Part shown: positions 17,284-27,619 of the stretch, piece after piece
Position numbering within the stretch: position 1 is the stretch's first letter
How the letters are laid out: every line of letters begins with the position of its first letter
Assembly: GCA_903994365.1 (NCBI GenBank)
Contig: CAJEXL010000019.1
Location: 1 to 37,418, forward strand
Length of the DNA stretch: 37,418 nt
Direction: 5' to 3'
Source of the DNA: an uncultured Chlorobiaceae bacterium
Lineage (GTDB): Bacteria; Bacteroidota; Chlorobiia; Chlorobiales; Chlorobiaceae
Translations under genes and position numbers: made by a program
The notes under the pieces: generated by a model
The model's database searches: none
What the model was told of the DNA's origin: nothing
Seen by the model: the letters and a program-made list of their open reading frames with translations, nothing else

Positions 17284-20040
17284 TCAAAAGCTATGCCCAA
17301 TACTGAAATACCAGATTGTGTCTGAAAATCTTGACGAAAGAGCGCCTGCCGTATGTTCTTGTTCCGGTAACGGCAGCAGTTTTGATATTGCGAGCCTTGC
17401 TGGCCCGACAGGAGTCTCCCACATCATGCTTGCTCCAATACCCTGCATCAAGGCGGCGGTAGAGATGTCATCCATCTGTTCCCAGGCATTTCCGATGTTA
17501 TAATGCAGAAACATGGAGGTCGGAAAGAGAATTTCAAACGAGGGTTTATAGCCGAGTTGTATTCCAGCAGCAGCCATATTATTGCATGCAAGAGCGTTCT
17601 CTTTGATTCCGATGAAGCGCTGGCTGTATGTGTTTCCATTGCCCCCGAGGAAAAATTTCTCTGACAGAAGCATATTGTTGCTGCTCAGTCCCAAAAGCCC
17701 TGAGAGCTGAAACGACACTCTGTTGATGAGCCGGATATTTTCTTCGTGGTTCCCCGACACCTGCCAGAAGAGTTCATGATTGTCAAGCAGGGCTGTCGTG
17801 ATTGAGTATCTGAGATTTGTATAGCTTCCAGATGTGGGTATGAGAGCGTTGTTTCTTGAGTCACGGGTAAACTGTGTACCAACAGAAAACATGCTGCTGT
17901 TTGCTGTGTTCAGTGTCGGTGACGTATTATCTTTGGCGTATGATTGTGCGTTTTGGAGAGTTATATCGGCAATAACCTGTCCATTTTTTCTGATTCTTGT
18001 CCCGAAAGCGTGGTTGAAACCATATTTTTGGATTCCGTATTGGGTTGTGTTGCCTGTTGTTTCAAGATGATTGAATATATGCTGATCATAAAAAATGCGT
18101 GATGACATGGTAAAATGTGATGCCCCTATGCGTGGCATTGAGAGTTCAATGTTTGCAAGCAAGCTGTTTCTTCCTGTTTTCAACCAACCACCGAAAGAGC
18201 TGGTTGTTCCTCCAAAATTTTCGTTTCTGATATCGACAAGGAATTGTGCATCGTTAGTTTCATCATAGCGCAATCCCAGTCGCAGTACTGATGCTGGTTT
18301 TTCTTCAAGAGAAAACCAGAGGAGTTGGTTTCTGCCGGAGCTGGAGGTATAAGGAGGTTCTGCGGAGATGGATACCCGATTAAAGACTCCTGTTCCGTAG
18401 AGATTTTCAACCGATTCTTCAGCCTTGAGGAGATTAAGTGCCCGAGTAGTATCAATTTTTATCTCTCGCGTTATCGGAGTGATTTTCGTCATATTTTTAT
18501 CTCTGCGGATCTCGATACCCTGTGGTTTTCCAGACGAGAGTGTGACTTCAAGCAAACCGCTGTTGATGGTGGTATTTGTAATGGTAACCAGGCTGTATCC
18601 TTTTTTTCGATATTCTTTTATCAGTGATTCAAGAACGTTGGTGCCTGCCGCGTTTGTGTAGAGCTCTCCCGTTAACGGCTTGAAACAGCCTTCAATATCT
18701 TTGTCCGACAGTACATCAGGTGGCCCTCCAACGACCGTTACCTTGTTTATGGCTGGAAGCGGTTCAAGATGAAAGAGAACAGTTTTATGGTCTTTATTGA
18801 GTTCAGCAGAGACCCTCGTAAAGAGATCCGTTGCCAGCAACTCTTGACAGGTTTTGTTAAGGTCGGTTGCAGTGAGGAGAATTGCAGAAACAACCTGCTC
18901 AAGTTTCGGATTATCATGCTGCAAAAGAGCAGTTTTTGCATAGTGCCCGATAGCCGCACCTTCGATACTCTTTTTTTTGATATCGTGTTTTATTTTTTTT
19001 GCTTCAAATTTCCCTTTGGCATACCCAGCGTCAATCAGTGCTTTGATATTGGAAAAATCGGTGGCTTTATGGTTGTCGAGATCAGGAGTTATAATGATAT
19101 CAGCTTTTGCAAGCTGTGCCGGATACTGTAATTTCGTGAGAATGGTCATTGCCTGATCTGCCGCCTTCCATGGGAGATCAAGCTCTTCACCGGTTGTATA
19201 CATGCTGCCGTGTGTATCGATCGCGATTTTATAGTCGGTGTTGAAGCTTTCAAGTTCATCGACCGGAAGATTTGCAACAAGTCCGCCATCAACCAGATGG
19301 TAGTTGTTCTGGATGATTGGTTCATACAGAATGGGAATGGTGCTGCTTGCCCGAATTGCCTCTGAAAGTGAGCCTGAAAAGAGTGGTATCCGCATTCCTG
19401 AGACAAGATCAGTGGCTACTGCCCTGAAATTGATTGGCAGTGTTGAAAAATCTCCTGAAGAGTGATACAGTGCATTAAGTGTCAGAAGGTCGACTTTTTC
19501 TGTCATCTTTTGGGCGGAATTCAGCGATTTTGGAATGAGCAGTTTTAGTTTATTGAAACGGATTGCGATGGAAGCACGGTCACGGATTCGTTGCTGTTCG
19601 AGAAAAATATTTGATCGTGTATAATTGGCATTAAGCGAAATAATGGATTCCCAAGGGATGGTCTGTACGATCTTTTCAAGTTCCGCAGGACTGTATCCGC
19701 AACTAGAGAGACCTCCTATAATGGCCCCCATGCTTGTGCCAGCAATATAATCAACAGGAATACCCTCCTCCTCAAACGCCTTGAGAATGCCAATTTGAGC
19801 AAGACCGTTGGCTCCACCGCCCGAGAGTGCAAGACCCACGGTTTTTCTTGCAACTCTCATGGCATTGAAAAGAGCATAGCGGCGCTGGGGAAGTTTGAGT
19901 GTGTCGGGATAGACAACTGTGGCTGGTGATGCCACTGCATCTGGCATCGGCCACATTTCTATAAAACTGAGTGCGACGATGAGTAGTGTCGCTATTGAGA
20001 GAGCTCCTCTGATGTTCAACTGGTGATACTCCTTGTTCAT
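17284..20040 (-). CDS. Patatin-like phospholipase fused to an Omp85-type outer-membrane barrel
   Basis: This 918-residue protein starts with a signal peptide (about residues 1-38). The patatin domain spans about residues 68-360: oxyanion loop SGGGANG, nucleophile Ser103 in GTSMG, and Asp251 in DGGLVANLP. A POTRA-like domain follows near residues 450-540, and the remaining 370 residues look like the beta-barrel of the bacterial surface antigen (Omp85/BamA) family, ending in FSIGHSF with a terminal Phe. The architecture matches PlpD-type type Vd secretion proteins and related RssA-Omp85 fusions. The enzyme should be displayed or released at the cell surface. I chose the ATG at 20040 because it places a basic N-terminus before the signal; its AGGAG is very close. 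A TTG at 20019, with AAGGAG 9 bases upstream, is an alternative. Confidence 0.9.
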   Translation of the reverse strand: MNKEYHQLNIRGALSIATLLIVALSFIEMWPMPDAVASPATVVYPDTLKLPQRRYALFNAMRVARKTVGLALSGGGANGLAQIGILKAFEEEGIPVDYIAGTSMGAIIGGLSSCGYSPAELEKIVQTIPWESIISLNANYTRSNIFLEQQRIRDRASIAIRFNKLKLLIPKSLNSAQKMTEKVDLLTLNALYHSSGDFSTLPINFRAVATDLVSGMRIPLFSGSLSEAIRASSTIPILYEPIIQNNYHLVDGGLVANLPVDELESFNTDYKIAIDTHGSMYTTGEELDLPWKAADQAMTILTKLQYPAQLAKADIIITPDLDNHKATDFSNIKALIDAGYAKGKFEAKKIKHDIKKKSIEGAAIGHYAKTALLQHDNPKLEQVVSAILLTATDLNKTCQELLATDLFTRVSAELNKDHKTVLFHLEPLPAINKVTVVGGPPDVLSDKDIEGCFKPLTGELYTNAAGTNVLESLIKEYRKKGYSLVTITNTTINSGLLEVTLSSGKPQGIEIRRDKNMTKITPITREIKIDTTRALNLLKAEESVENLYGTGVFNRVSISAEPPYTSSSGRNQLLWFSLEEKPASVLRLGLRYDETNDAQFLVDIRNENFGGTTSSFGGWLKTGRNSLLANIELSMPRIGASHFTMSSRIFYDQHIFNHLETTGNTTQYGIQKYGFNHAFGTRIRKNGQVIADITLQNAQSYAKDNTSPTLNTANSSMFSVGTQFTRDSRNNALIPTSGSYTNLRYSITTALLDNHELFWQVSGNHEENIRLINRVSFQLSGLLGLSSNNMLLSEKFFLGGNGNTYSQRFIGIKENALACNNMAAAGIQLGYKPSFEILFPTSMFLHYNIGNAWEQMDDISTAALMQGIGASMMWETPVGPARLAISKLLPLPEQEHTAGALSSRFSDTIWYFSIGHSF

Positions 20041-20139
20041 TCTCCTGCAATAAAAGTTATATTGAGTCTGTTTTTGAGAACTCAAGCAGACTTTTTATCT
20101 TGAGCATATAATGTATAACCTTTACTCTTCATTGTGAAA

Positions 20140-20979
20140 ATGGGCTGGTTCAATCGGGTAAAACCATCAATATATCCTACCGACAAACGTGATGTGCCGG
20201 AGGGGTTGTGGGCGAAATGTGACGAGTGCGGAGCAGTGCTTCACAAAATTCAGCTTGCCGATCATCAGTTTACCTGTCAGCAATGTGGTCATCATTTCAG
20301 GATATCGCCCTATAAATATTTTTCCATTCTTTTTGACGGTGACAAGTACTCTGAATTTGGTGATGAGCTTCGTGCCGCCGATCCTCTTGTGTTCACCGAT
20401 ACCAAAAAATATCCTGACAGAGTTCATGATACCATTGAGAAGAATGGGAAAACGGAAGCCTGCCGCAATGCTTATGGGGAGTGTGGAGGAGCGCCGCTTG
20501 TCATTTCTGCAATGGATTTTGGCTTTATCGGTGGCTCCATGGGTTCCGTTGTTGGTGAAAAAATAGCACGTGCGGTTGACAAGTCGCTTGAACTGAATGC
20601 GCCTCTGCTTGTTATTTCCCAGTCAGGGGGAGCCAGAATGATGGAGGGTGCATTCAGCCTCATGCAGATGGCTAAAACCGCAGCCCGCCTTACCCGACTT
20701 CACGAAAGAAAACTGCCCTATATCTCTCTTCTTACAGATCCAACTATGGGGGGAATTACCGCCTCCTTTGCCATGCTTGGCGACATTAACATCAGCGAGC
20801 CCAAGGCGCTTATCGGTTTTGCTGGCCCTCGCGTTATCAGAGATACCATCAAAAGAGACCTGCCTGAAGGGTTTCAGCGTGCAGAATTTCTCATCGAGCA
20901 CGGTTTTCTTGATCGCATTATTCCACGACGTGAATTGAAGCGTGAACTGGTTAGCTTGCTCAGTATGCTGAAGGTTTAG
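20140..20979 (+). CDS. accD: Acetyl-CoA carboxylase carboxyltransferase subunit beta
   Basis: This 279-residue protein moves the carboxyl group from biotin to acetyl-CoA, the first step of fatty acid synthesis, together with AccA. The N-terminal four-cysteine zinc finger is complete (Cys27, Cys30, Cys46, Cys49). The carboxyltransferase core has [40 protein letters not shown] and [15 protein letters not shown] use the ATG at 20140 because E. coli AccD aligns there; a GTG six bases upstream is possible. The stop codon lies one base from the end of thyX, tail to tail, without room for a separate terminator. Confidence 0.96.
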   Translation: MGWFNRVKPSIYPTDKRDVPEGLWAKCDECGAVLHKIQLADHQFTCQQCGHHFRISPYKYFSILFDGDKYSEFGDELRAADPLVFTDTKKYPDRVHDTIEKNGKTEACRNAYGECGGAPLVISAMDFGFIGGSMGSVVGEKIARAVDKSLELNAPLLVISQSGGARMMEGAFSLMQMAKTAARLTRLHERKLPYISLLTDPTMGGITASFAMLGDINISEPKALIGFAGPRVIRDTIKRDLPEGFQRAEFLIEHGFLDRIIPRRELKRELVSLLSMLKV

Positions 20980-20980
20980 T

Positions 20981-21631
20981 TCATCTCCATCCCAGCGCCG
21001 CTGCCGTCACAGGAAATTGTGTGATGAATATCTTTTTGATCTCCAACGCAATCTCGCGATGCTCTTGCTGCGTGCTTTTGTCGGTTCGTACCTCAAGGTA
21101 GTGAATCCAGCTCCGGACGGAGCCTTTCATGTAGAGCTTCGTCTGCGTGCCGAGTGGCAATAATACTCTTGCGCACTCTTTGGCGATACCTTTTTCAAGG
21201 GCCAGGTTGTATTGCTCAAGCGCTCTGCTTGCCATCCGCTCCTGTGCCTCAGCAAACCACAGCTTTGTGGCATCATCCAAATCGTCAAGAGAGTTCTGGC
21301 GGTTTTTGCTATCCTGTCGGCGCGGTTGATAGCGTTCTATCTCCTGCGCCTTGGCATAGCGCTGGCTGAACTCCTGAAATTGAAAGCTTTTATGGCGCAA
21401 AATCTGTGGAGAAATTGCCCGTGAGGTGATAATTTCAACACTCATATCAACCATCTCAAAAATGCTCCAGTGCTTGTGCTCAATGCAATAGGCGAGGAGC
21501 TTCTGATAATCGAGCGTCTCCTGATGGGGGCTGGATACTCGTGCGCAGTAAGCAATCAGTCCTTCTGGCGTGAGCGGCTGGTTGTCGACCTGGATAAGTG
21601 GAGCGGTGACAGCAATGAGGCGTACCTGCAT
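20981..21631 (-). CDS. thyX: FAD-dependent thymidylate synthase ThyX
   Basis: This 216-residue protein makes dTMP from dUMP with methylene-tetrahydrofolate, FAD and NADPH. The signature region is [14 protein letters not shown] (from Arg79 to Tyr92), which corresponds to the ThyX motif RHR-X7-S with Lys in the third position. Other family blocks are EHWSIFE-like [16 protein letters not shown] and [17 protein letters not shown] chose the ATG at 21631, with AAGGA just upstream; a longer frame to 21769 adds a family-foreign stretch. It is divergent from clpP. Confidence 0.92.
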   Translation of the reverse strand: MQVRLIAVTAPLIQVDNQPLTPEGLIAYCARVSSPHQETLDYQKLLAYCIEHKHWSIFEMVDMSVEIITSRAISPQILRHKSFQFQEFSQRYAKAQEIERYQPRRQDSKNRQNSLDDLDDATKLWFAEAQERMASRALEQYNLALEKGIAKECARVLLPLGTQTKLYMKGSVRSWIHYLEVRTDKSTQQEHREIALEIKKIFITQFPVTAAALGWR

Positions 21632-21832
21632 GTTCCTTGATATTTTGGTGGTTGTCTGACCTCGCGGAATATAGCGGAAATGGCTCCATTTTCCATCTTC
21701 TGCACGAAAGGTAAGAGAGCTCTTTTTTTTTGCAGATTGGAACGGGAACTCTTGATTTATTGTTGTCACTGCGTATTTTGCAGGTCAATGTTCAGGAGCC
21801 TGGAAGAGGGAGATATTCAGTTTGTTGGACGT

Positions 21833-21862
21833 GGCGCTTTTGGCGCCGATCTGTTTTTTTAA
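21833..21862 (+). other. Small hairpin and T run in the clpP leader
   Basis: GGCGC (21833-21837) and GCGCC (21843-21847) form a 5-bp GC stem, and a run of seven T follows at 21854-21860. This lies about 35 bases before the clpP ATG and could pause or attenuate transcription, but the five-base gap before the T run makes it a poor terminator. Confidence 0.25.
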
Positions 21863-21893
21863 CGATGTACTACAATCAAACAACAGAGCAACT

Positions 21894-22571
21894 ATGGCAA
21901 ATATTAATTTTGGTTTTGAGCACCATGCCAAAAAAATGTACTCAGGCGCAATAGAGCAGGGGATTACCAACTCTCTTGTACCCATGGTCATCGAGACTTC
22001 AGGAAGAGGGGAGAGGGCATTCGATATTTTTTCAAGACTGTTGCGTGAACGCATCATTTTTCTCGGCAGCGGAATTGACGAGCATGTTGCCGGTCTGATT
22101 ATGGCCCAGCTTATTTTTCTCGAATCAGAAGATCCTGAGCGTGACATTTATATCTATGTCAACTCTCCAGGAGGGAGCGTTTCTGCCGGTCTCGGTATAT
22201 ACGATACTATGCAGTACATCCGTCCGGAGGTTTCGACGGTCTGTGTCGGTATGGCGGCAAGCATGGGCGCATTTCTTCTTGCAAGCGGAGCAAAAGGCAA
22301 GAGAGCTTCGCTTCCCCATTCAAGAATCATGATTCATCAGCCATCCGGTGGAGCGCATGGACAGGAGACAGATATTGTTATCCAGGCGAGGGAAATTGAG
22401 AAGATTCGGACGTTGCTTGACGAACTGCTTGCCAGGCATACCGGCAAGGATGTGCAGCAGGTAAGGGAAGATTCGGAAAGAGATCGCTGGATGAACGCAC
22501 AGGAAGCGCTGGATTATGGCATTATCGACGCTATTTTTGAGAAACGTCCAGCACCTGAAAAAAAGGACTAA
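21894..22571 (+). CDS. clpP: ATP-dependent Clp protease proteolytic subunit
   Basis: This 225-residue protein is the serine protease ring that works with ClpX or ClpA. The catalytic triad is Ser123 (GMAASMG), His148 (MIHQPSGG) and Asp197; the spacings of 25 and 49 residues equal those of E. coli ClpP. I chose the ATG at 21894 ([11 protein letters not shown]) rather than an upstream frame from 21822, which has no family similarity. The valS ATG follows 16 bases after the stop, so the two genes are probably cotranscribed. The N-terminal part before the core is slightly long and may be processed. Confidence 0.96.
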   Translation: MANINFGFEHHAKKMYSGAIEQGITNSLVPMVIETSGRGERAFDIFSRLLRERIIFLGSGIDEHVAGLIMAQLIFLESEDPERDIYIYVNSPGGSVSAGLGIYDTMQYIRPEVSTVCVGMAASMGAFLLASGAKGKRASLPHSRIMIHQPSGGAHGQETDIVIQAREIEKIRTLLDELLARHTGKDVQQVREDSERDRWMNAQEALDYGIIDAIFEKRPAPEKKD

Positions 22572-22587
22572 CCCGAGCCAGTATATC

Positions 22588-25299
22588 ATGAGCGATCATA
22601 CCGAAGCATTTAATCTTGAAAAAAGTTATAACCATCACGATGTTGAAGAGCAGTGGAGAAGTGAACACTGGGAAGAGGTCGGGAGTTTTCATGCCGAGAG
22701 TTCCCGTGTTCTGAACGAGGGCAAAGAGCCCTATACGGTGCTTATGCCGCCACCCAACGTTACCGGAAGTCTGACGCTGGGTCATGTGTTGAACCATACC
22801 CTGCAGGATATTTTTATGCGCTACAATCGTATGACCGGTAAAGAGGCCTTGTGGCTTCCTGGTACCGATCATGCCGGTATTGCCACGCAGACCGTGGTGG
22901 AGCGAAAGCTGAAAAAAGAGGGCATAACTCGCCACGACCTGGGCCGTAAGGAGTTTCTTGATCATGTCTGGCAGTGGAGGGATGAGTACGGTGGCCTCAT
23001 TCTCAAGCAGCTTCGCAAGCTGGGAATCTCCTGCGACTGGCGTCGCAACCTCTTTACCATGGACGAAGGCGCTTCAACGGCGGTCATCAACTCCTTTGTC
23101 GAGCTCTATCGTGATGGATTGATCTATCGGGGTGCCCGTATTATCAACTGGTGCCCGGTGTCGCAGACTGCCCTCTCTGATGAAGAGGTGATCATGAAGC
23201 CTCGTCGCGACAAGCTGGTCTATGTGCAGTATGCTCTGGTCAACCAACCCGGCGAATATATTACCATTGCGACCGTCAGGCCGGAAACAATTCTGGCAGA
23301 CGTTGCCATTGCTGTCAACCCCGAAGATCCGCGTTTCCGTCACCTTATCGGGCAACTTGCCATCGTGCCGGTTGCAGGGCACCATATTCCTATTATTGCT
23401 GATGATTATGTTGACATTGAGTTTGGCACCGGAGCACTGAAAATTACTCCGGCGCATGATCCCAACGACTATCAGGTTGCCCGGCGACACAACCTCCCGA
23501 TTCTTTCTGTTATCGGTAAAGATGGCAGGATGACCGACGATTTTGGTTATGGCGGTATGGATCGATTTGATGCTCGCGACAAAATTCTCAAGGATCTGGA
23601 AGAGCTTGGCAATCTGGTGCGCGTTGAGGAGTATGAGCACAATGTTGGCTACTCCGAGCGGGCAGATGTTGTTGTTGAACCCTATCTCTCCGAGCAGTGG
23701 TTTGTGAAGATGAAGCCGCTTGCCGAGCCGGCTTTGAAGGTGGTCAATGATGGTGAGATTCAGTTTCATCCCCGGCAATGGATCAATACCTACCGCCACT
23801 GGATGGAAAATATTCAGGATTGGTGCATCTCGCGCCAGATCTGGTGGGGCCATCGTATTCCCGCCTGGTACGATACAGAGGGTCGGGTATGGGTTGCCGC
23901 TTCATATCAGGAGGCATGTCATCTTGCAGGCACCGACAAACTGGTGCAGGACGAAGATGTGCTGGATACCTGGTTCTCGTCGTGGCTCTGGCCAATGACA
24001 ACGCTAGGCTGGACAGAGAAGCAGAGTGACAATGATGATCTCAGGTCGTTTTATCCCACCAGTACGCTGGTGACCGGGCCGGACATCATCTTCTTCTGGG
24101 TAGCCAGAATGATTATGGCGGGCCTCTATTTCAAAGGGGAGGTGCCTTTCCGTGATGTCTACTTTACCAGCATTATTCGCGACATGAAGGGGCGGAAACT
24201 CTCAAAGTCGCTTGGTAATTCGCCTGATCCACTCAAGGTGATTGACACTTATGGTACCGATGCCCTTCGTTTTACCATCATCTATATTGCGCCTCTTGGT
24301 CAGGATGTGCTGTTCGGTGAAGAGAAGTGTGAGCTGGGCCGCAATTTTGCTACAAAAATATGGAATGCTACTCGTCTTGTCTTTATGCAGCGCGAAAAGT
24401 ATTTCAGTGATCAGGAAGATTTTTCCTCATGCTATACAACGTTTGATCCTCGTTCAGTTACTCTGGATTTTGCCGAACAGTGGCTTCTTGCTGGCTATCA
24501 TGCCATGCTTGAGCGCTATCATTACGGCTTTAGTCAGTTCAGGGTCAACGACATCGTCAAGCTGCTTCACGACTTTTTCTGGGGTGATTACTGCGACTGG
24601 TATCTTGAGGCGCTGAAGGTGAAACTTGCGGGGGAGTTGACCAGAGATGAGGCTCGCAACGCGGTATGCCTTGCGGTCTCTCTCCTTGAGGGTACTCTTC
24701 AAGCGCTGCATCCAGTGATGCCCTTTATTACCGATGAGATATGGCATCATGTTCTGCCTCATGCCCGCGAGGAGAGTATTGCCCTGTCGGCGATGCCCCT
24801 TGCGGATGCCGCTATTGCCGGATTTGATCGCCGTGGATTTTCTCTGATCCAAAAGCTTGTTAGCGAAATCAGAAGTCTCCGTTCATTGTTTGGTGTGCCA
24901 CACAAGAGCGAAGCGAGGATTCTTTTCAGGTCAGCCAATGAAGCAGATCGTGGTGTGATTGAGGCAAATTTTCCTCTGATTGCCGCACTTGGTCAATGTA
25001 TTCCTGCGTTTATGGAGAGTGCAGAGCGCCCGCATCACGCGGCAGGCTCAGTGATTGAAGGAAATGAACTCTTTGTGCTGCTTGAGGGTTTAATATCCTT
25101 TGACAAGGAGCGAGCACGTCTTCAGAAAGAGATTGATAATATCGCCTCTTACGTCCTCTCTGTTCGCAGAAAACTTTCCAGCGGGGGTTTTGTTGATAAT
25201 GCTCCTCCCGAAGTTATTGAAAAAGAGCGTGAGAAGCTGAGGGAGGCGGAGGATAGTGTTGAAAAACTCAGAGGTAATCTTGCCGTTCTCAGCGAATGA
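22588..25299 (+). CDS. valS: Valyl-tRNA synthetase
   Basis: This 903-residue class Ia synthetase charges tRNA-Val. The N-terminal catalytic part has [16 protein letters not shown] (residues 54-69), where the usual first His of HIGH is Thr63. [12 protein letters not shown] follows, then the CP1 editing domain, [11 protein letters not shown], and KLSKS at residues 537-541. The anticodon-binding domain follows. The last 70 residues form the coiled-coil arm characteristic of ValRS ([15 protein letters not shown] onward). I chose the ATG at 22588 ([15 protein letters not shown]) because the frame upstream overlaps clpP. It follows clpP by 16 bases and precedes rpoD. Confidence 0.96.
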   Translation: MSDHTEAFNLEKSYNHHDVEEQWRSEHWEEVGSFHAESSRVLNEGKEPYTVLMPPPNVTGSLTLGHVLNHTLQDIFMRYNRMTGKEALWLPGTDHAGIATQTVVERKLKKEGITRHDLGRKEFLDHVWQWRDEYGGLILKQLRKLGISCDWRRNLFTMDEGASTAVINSFVELYRDGLIYRGARIINWCPVSQTALSDEEVIMKPRRDKLVYVQYALVNQPGEYITIATVRPETILADVAIAVNPEDPRFRHLIGQLAIVPVAGHHIPIIADDYVDIEFGTGALKITPAHDPNDYQVARRHNLPILSVIGKDGRMTDDFGYGGMDRFDARDKILKDLEELGNLVRVEEYEHNVGYSERADVVVEPYLSEQWFVKMKPLAEPALKVVNDGEIQFHPRQWINTYRHWMENIQDWCISRQIWWGHRIPAWYDTEGRVWVAASYQEACHLAGTDKLVQDEDVLDTWFSSWLWPMTTLGWTEKQSDNDDLRSFYPTSTLVTGPDIIFFWVARMIMAGLYFKGEVPFRDVYFTSIIRDMKGRKLSKSLGNSPDPLKVIDTYGTDALRFTIIYIAPLGQDVLFGEEKCELGRNFATKIWNATRLVFMQREKYFSDQEDFSSCYTTFDPRSVTLDFAEQWLLAGYHAMLERYHYGFSQFRVNDIVKLLHDFFWGDYCDWYLEALKVKLAGELTRDEARNAVCLAVSLLEGTLQALHPVMPFITDEIWHHVLPHAREESIALSAMPLADAAIAGFDRRGFSLIQKLVSEIRSLRSLFGVPHKSEARILFRSANEADRGVIEANFPLIAALGQCIPAFMESAERPHHAAGSVIEGNELFVLLEGLISFDKERARLQKEIDNIASYVLSVRRKLSSGGFVDNAPPEVIEKEREKLREAEDSVEKLRGNLAVLSE

Positions 25300-25338
25300 G
25301 GAGGTTGTAATTTCAGGCTCTTATGGGTTCGGGGTGGT

Positions 25339-25361
25339 GTAAGCTAAATTATTAGGTTACA
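25339..25361. repeat. Imperfect inverted repeat upstream of rpoD
   Basis: gtaagctaa and ttaggttac pair at 8 of 9 positions around a short centre, about 95 bases before the rpoD ATG. No T run follows. It could be an operator or a leader hairpin; nothing in the sequence decides this. Confidence 0.3.
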
Positions 25362-25455
25362 TCGGTAAAAAGTGGTACATTCCGACTTTTCTGGTTTATC
25401 AGGCAGGCTGGCTCGACTGGTCTCAATTGCCCAAGTTCTTAAGGAGACGTTTTAC

Positions 25456-26355
25456 ATGAGGCAACTCAAAATAAGCAAACAGATAACCAATCGTGAAAGC
25501 CTATCTCTTGATCGTTATCTGCAAGAGATAGGCAAGTATGATCTTTTGACCGCAGAAGATGAGGTACGGTTAACCAAAGCGATCAAAGAGGGTTTTGATA
25601 TGCCGGTTGATACAACCGAATACAAGCGAGCAAAGCGTGCCCTTGACAAGCTGATCAAAGGCAATCTCCGATTTGTTGTCTCTGTAGCCAAACAGTATCA
25701 GAATCAGGGGCTTACCCTTGGTGATTTGATTAATGAAGGAAATCTTGGACTTATCAAGGCGGCAAAGCGGTTCGATGAGACCCGTGGATTCAAGTTTATC
25801 TCTTATGCGGTATGGTGGATTCGTCAGTCTATTCTCCAGGCTCTGGCCGAGCAGTCGAGAATTGTCAGGCTGCCATTGAACCGTGTTGGTACCCTCAATA
25901 AAATCAGCAAGGCGTATAGCCAGCTTGAGCAGGAGTTTGAGCGCGATCCCAACACCAGGGAGCTTGCAGCCCTTCTGGAGATGGACTCACAAGATGTTGC
26001 CGATACACTGAAAATTGCCGGACGCCATGTGTCAGTTGATGCGCCATTTGCCCAGGGCGACGATAACCGTCTGCTTGATGTGCTACAGAACGATGGCCAT
26101 CTCCCTGATTATGGTCTTAACCGCGACTCACTTACTCTTGAGGTTGAGCGCTCACTCTCAGTTCTTGCGCCGAGAGAGGCTGATGTTATCAAGTCCTATT
26201 TCGGTATTGGCATGGATAACCCCCTGACGCTCGAAGAGATAGGAGAGAAGTTCAGATTGACCCGCGAGCGTGTCCGCCAGATCAAGGAGAAAGCGATACG
26301 GCGGCTGAGGCAGTCCGCATACAGCAAAATTTTGAAGGAGTATATCGGGAGCTGA
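25456..26355 (+). CDS. rpoD: Primary RNA polymerase sigma factor, short Bacteroidetes/Chlorobi type
   Basis: This 299-residue sigma-70 protein has region 1.2 ([18 protein letters not shown]), region 2 with [35 protein letters not shown] and [15 protein letters not shown], region 3, and region 4 with [29 protein letters not shown]. It lacks the long region 1.1 and the non-conserved insert of E. coli RpoD, as is usual for Bacteroidetes and Chlorobi housekeeping sigma factors. I chose the ATG at 25456, with AAGGAG 9 bases upstream; a longer frame from 25372 has no family similarity. It follows valS by about 150 bases and ends at a strong terminator. Confidence 0.95.
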   Translation: MRQLKISKQITNRESLSLDRYLQEIGKYDLLTAEDEVRLTKAIKEGFDMPVDTTEYKRAKRALDKLIKGNLRFVVSVAKQYQNQGLTLGDLINEGNLGLIKAAKRFDETRGFKFISYAVWWIRQSILQALAEQSRIVRLPLNRVGTLNKISKAYSQLEQEFERDPNTRELAALLEMDSQDVADTLKIAGRHVSVDAPFAQGDDNRLLDVLQNDGHLPDYGLNRDSLTLEVERSLSVLAPREADVIKSYFGIGMDNPLTLEEIGEKFRLTRERVRQIKEKAIRRLRQSAYSKILKEYIGS

Positions 26356-26380
26356 GATTGTTCCTGTTTTATTGACCCTC

Positions 26381-26421
26381 AATGGAGAGCACGGCAGATG
26401 GTTTGCCGGCTCTCCATTTTC
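26381..26421 (+). terminator. Rho-independent terminator of rpoD
   Basis: A long stem pairs aatggagagc and cggca on the left with tgccg and gctctccat on the right around the loop gatggtt, with one bulged base. It is followed by a TTTT run. It ends 66 bases after the rpoD stop codon. Confidence 0.85.
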
Positions 26422-26422
26422 A

Positions 26423-26503
26423 TTATACACCCGACATCCACACCTGTTCCCCATTCCGCAGCCCAAGCAACTTCGCAGCGTTCCCGTTACGCACGCATAA
26501 CAA
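26423..26503 (-). pseudogene. Relic of the C-terminus of a DUF62-type SAM hydroxide adenosyltransferase
   Basis: Directly after the lptG stop, in the same frame, 26 codons read LLCVRNGNAAKLLGLRNG then EQVWMSGV and a stop. The block VRNGNAAKLLGL-x-x-GE-x-V resembles the conserved tail of DUF62 proteins (SAM hydroxide adenosyltransferases related to the fluorinase), which end with a pattern like VNxGNAAxxLGLKxGDxV. No other part of such a gene is present. The best reading is a deletion that left the last codons behind lptG. A read-through extension of LptG is possible but less likely. The match is from memory of the family and short, so confidence is moderate. Confidence 0.45.
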
Positions 26504-27583
26504 TCAGTCAATAGAAGTTTTATAAATCATGTAACCAATGCCGAGAAAGAGCAGGTTCGGCAGCCACGCAGCGAGCAGAGGGTTTAATGCGCCCTGATAT
26601 CCAGCCATCGCAACAGTTCTTTGCAGCCCGATATAGAGGAAGCCCGCAAAAAGCGCTATGGTAATTTCAGAGGCAAGCCCTCCCCGTTTTTTTTTCGCGG
26701 CAAGCGGCACCCCGATAAGCATGATGATGAGCGAGGCGAATGGCATTGCGGTTTTGTTGTGAAATTTTACCATTGAGCGTTCAAGCCCTGCAAAACCGGC
26801 TCTCTGTTTTTCTGCCAGATAGCCGTAGTGCCGTACGATGTCCATTTCATCTGGCTGGAGATCAAGCTCTTTCAGCGCCGCTGGTGACAGGGCAAGTTTT
26901 ATTACCTGTGATGGCTCAAAACGAAACTCTTCATGCTCATTGGTAAAGAGGCGGGTTGAGACATTCTGCATGATCCATTCGCGAGTTCTGGTATCATAAC
27001 GCATTGAGTCGGCATCAATTCGCGATATGATTTTTGCACCGCTGAGTTTTGCTATGGAGATTGTGTTCAGGGTTAAGCGTTCAGGGTCAAACTCTCCTAT
27101 TGAGACTATTCGGTTGCCAGGTTCGAGAAGATGGATATTCCGATTCTCTTTTACATCGGAATCATTTTTGCTGAAGTGATGCTGCTCAAACGAGCGTGTT
27201 ACACTGAAGGTTGCCGGAGCTATCCACCATGCGTTAACAAGATTGACGACAAGAATGAACACTCCTCCAAGCAGAAACGGTTGCAGCAGTTGGCGCATAC
27301 TGACACCTGCCGACCGAATTGCGGGAAGTTCACTTGACATTGAGAGTTTTCCTGAAACAAGTATGGAGGAGAGCAGAGCGCTGATTGGAGAGGTCACCAG
27401 CACAATTGAGGGAATTGAGAGCAGGTAATACTGGGCAATTTGCTGCAAGCTCAGATTGTTGTCAATGAACTTGTCAAGTTTTTCAACCATGTTGACAAGA
27501 ACGAACAGGCAAAGAAAAACAAGAGAGGAGAAAAAGAATGCTTTGGCAAACTGCCTGAATATGTACTTGTCAAGAATTCTCAT
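26504..27583 (-). CDS. lptG: Lipopolysaccharide export permease, LptF/LptG family
   Basis: This 359-residue YjgP/YjgQ-family protein is the membrane part of the LptB2FG transporter that extracts lipopolysaccharide from the inner membrane. The start MRILDKYIFRQFAKAFFFSSLVFLC gives the first transmembrane helix. More helices lie near residues 50-75 and 95-115, a periplasmic beta-jellyroll domain spans about 125-255, and three helices close the protein. I chose the ATG at 27583 because GGA stands seven bases upstream and homologues start with M-x-ILD-x-YI; the ATG at 27589 is an alternative. Whether it is LptF or LptG cannot be settled without comparison. The M16 protease gene lies 36 bases upstream on the same strand. 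Confidence 0.88.
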   Translation of the reverse strand: MRILDKYIFRQFAKAFFFSSLVFLCLFVLVNMVEKLDKFIDNNLSLQQIAQYYLLSIPSIVLVTSPISALLSSILVSGKLSMSSELPAIRSAGVSMRQLLQPFLLGGVFILVVNLVNAWWIAPATFSVTRSFEQHHFSKNDSDVKENRNIHLLEPGNRIVSIGEFDPERLTLNTISIAKLSGAKIISRIDADSMRYDTRTREWIMQNVSTRLFTNEHEEFRFEPSQVIKLALSPAALKELDLQPDEMDIVRHYGYLAEKQRAGFAGLERSMVKFHNKTAMPFASLIIMLIGVPLAAKKKRGGLASEITIALFAGFLYIGLQRTVAMAGYQGALNPLLAAWLPNLLFLGIGYMIYKTSID

Positions 27584-27619
27584 AGTCATATCCAGGCAGA
27601 GATGTCGTCAGTTTGTGGA

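Noticed and set aside
20107..20112. TATAAT upstream of accD as a -10 box
   Set aside because: No TTGACA-like element lies at 16-18 bases, and the host sigma factor is expected to use TAnnTTTG.
26158..26511. Minus-strand 117-codon frame across the rpoD end
   Set aside because: It is antisense to rpoD and its terminator; only the 26 codons in the lptG frame show a family-like pattern.
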